This document shows, piece after piece, positions 62,630-64,000 of a DNA stretch of 64,000 bases. The position numbers were made by a program, and so were the translations under genes. Under the pieces are notes generated by a model, which ran no database searches, had not been told where the DNA came from, and saw nothing but the letters and a program-made list of their open reading frames with translations. Location of the stretch: contig NC_135218.1 in NCBI RefSeq assembly GCF_052324685.1, positions 17,349,479-17,413,478 of the forward strand, in the 5' to 3' direction. Origin of the DNA: Brachyhypopomus gauderio (lineage: Eukaryota; Chordata; Actinopteri; Gymnotiformes; Hypopomidae). Numbering within the stretch: the stretch's first letter is position 1; the number at the start of each line of letters is the position of its first letter.

Positions 62630-63530
62630 CCAGCTATGACATACTGGTTTTATTTGTTGGTGTCGGTGTCAGACAGCCCTGGTGAGTCCAGTAGCTCTAG
62701 TAGCGTTTATCAGGAACATACACTTGGGACTCAGTGTTCTACAGAGCTTGGGTCCTGTGAGCATTCATGCACTGTTCAACGAAATACTGTTGGCCAACTA
62801 ATAAAGTCACTTTTCTAGGATGTTTACACAGAATTGACGACTATCCTCAGAATTGTTAAGATCTTCCAGGTGAATTTACTCATCCTTTGATCCTCCTTTC
62901 TAGACATAGTCCAGACTTGTCCTGTGGAGGTATCCATTCCACAGGAGCCTATGTAGGTGATCTAGTTCCCCTTGCATCTGGTTCGTCAATGTTCACTACT
63001 ACCACAGCGATGGAGGTGTGTATGTCTTTCATCAATCCCACTGTTGAGAGGCAAAGCGCTATTGAATGGTGGTTCACATTGGCAGACGTCTGGGGCTGAC
63101 GAGAAGAATTTCGGACAGAGTCGTTCTACCCTGGCTGTGTAGTTGCTGTGCAAGTGGACTAGCACTCACATGGCCCTGCTGTGGTTCTATGCAACAGGAG
63201 ACAACTAGTGGCATGTTGCAGCTGCTGTATGCTTCCTTTCATCTCTAGACTAAGGCTACTCATGGAAGCTGCATTTGCTTACAACTCCTTCAGCTCTTCA
63301 GGGGACACTTTTGATGTGTTCTCCTTGCGAGAACATTTACAGGACTTTGTGTCCTCTTGCTGGGACACACACACGGCTTCAGCTGTCGGGGACGCATGGG
63401 TTTTATATTTACTCCTTCTCGCTGTTGCAAAAGCAGCGTTTTTCCAGTCCAGTAGCCACTCGTGCACATGCGTGTCAGCCGTGATATTCTGGAGACGAGT
63501 GTGGTGTGTAAAAACATTTTGAACAAGAAC
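62630..63530 (+). other. Further coding-like open stretches, unidentified
   Basis: SDSPGESSSSSSVYQEHTLG (ends 62818), HSPDLSCGGIHSTGAYVGDL (ends 63099) and AFAYNSFSSSGDTFDVFSLR...EHLQDFVSSCWD (ends 63522) are open in different frames on the same strand, separated by stops. They may be more of the broken sequence at 61711-62371. No domain identified. Confidence 0.25.
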
Positions 63531-63591
63531 TGGGTCGTGCTTAAGCCCTGGTTCTGACTTCTGGGATGCAAACAGTACCTTTTTGTTTCAG

Positions 63592-63647
63592 GTCCAACAT
63601 TCCTATATGAAAGTCCTGGCTTGTCTCTTCTGTGCTGTGCTTCAGAG
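63592..63647 (+). CDS. Candidate internal exon near the right edge
   Basis: Acceptor CTTTTTGTTTCAG and donor CAGAG/GTAAGC bound 56 nt. It is open as VQHSYMKVLACLFCAVLQ in the phase left by 58711-58789, or as PTFLYESPGLSLLCCASE in another. No family recognised. Confidence 0.25.
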
Positions 63648-64000
63648 GTAAGCTGTTTGTATAGTCCTTTTGCACTACTTTCTTGTAAATGTGAATGTAA
63701 TGTGTGCTCTGGGCTTGGGATTGGGTTTGCCTTACAGGTAGTTGCTCAACTTTGATTATGGAATAATGGCTTTAATCACTGTATCTGTAATCTCTGCCTG
63801 GGGACAGCCTCTGCTTAAACCATTCTCAATGTGCTGAGCTAAATGAGTAAAGGTATGCTTACTCTTTGTCTCTGCTCACCTATCTGGCCAATTTTATTGT
63901 TTTTATGCCACAAGCTACTTATAAGTAGCTGTTGTACATAAAAAGCAGTTGCAGTTTGGCCCTTTCCTATAGTACTAGTCCATGTTTCAGATTTGGCTCA

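Overview
The window is vertebrate nuclear DNA, almost certainly from a teleost fish. Genes are sparse and intron-rich. (GT)n, (CA)n and (AT)n microsatellites are dense, and there are tRNA-derived SINEs, L2/CR1-type LINE fossils, and Tc1 and hAT DNA transposons. Two genes can be reconstructed completely across GT-AG splice sites (one GC-AG exception), both on the + strand: dermatopontin (dpt, 4 coding exons, 15786-26613, 196 aa) and the zinc-finger/BTB regulator zbtb11 (10 coding exons, 39511-52005, about 1175 aa). In human these two genes lie on different chromosomes (1q24 and 3q12), so their adjacency also points to fish.

Layout. 1-2700: GC-rich, promoter-like DNA with a CCAAT box and GC box near 2500 and a coding-like minus-strand stretch at 367-609 that I cannot name. 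2.7-15.6 kb: mostly unique AT-rich DNA with a 20-bp minisatellite (11290-11937), SINE and LINE remnants, and a six-unit telomere-like tract (14763-14799). 15.6-26.6 kb: dpt, whose 9.8-kb first intron holds a decayed L2/CR1-like LINE (ORF1 esterase and reverse transcriptase fragments), a SINE and a second LINE tail. A region just upstream of dpt exon 1 is duplicated inside intron 1. 26.6-39.2 kb: intergenic, with long microsatellites, a 14-bp minisatellite (35737-36125) and an unidentified 174-codon ORF (38269-38793). 39.2-52.6 kb: zbtb11. 53.3-64 kb: a second CpG-rich promoter-like block, a broken Tc1-like transposon, and exon-like or coding-like segments on the + strand that I cannot name. 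They may belong to a gene that continues past the window, or to a decayed gene.

The most unusual region is the 3' half of zbtb11. Intron 6 appears to start with a GC donor abutting a CA repeat. Exon 9 sits between a (GT)n tract 19 bp before its acceptor and a CA-rich satellite just after its donor. Intron 9 contains extra copies of the exon 9 end plus donor. Its satellite has been hit twice by hAT elements, each with a perfect 8-bp target duplication, and these two elements carry an inverted copy of the same internal module. The two genes have no evident functional link: dpt encodes a secreted matrix protein and zbtb11 a nuclear DNA-binding protein.
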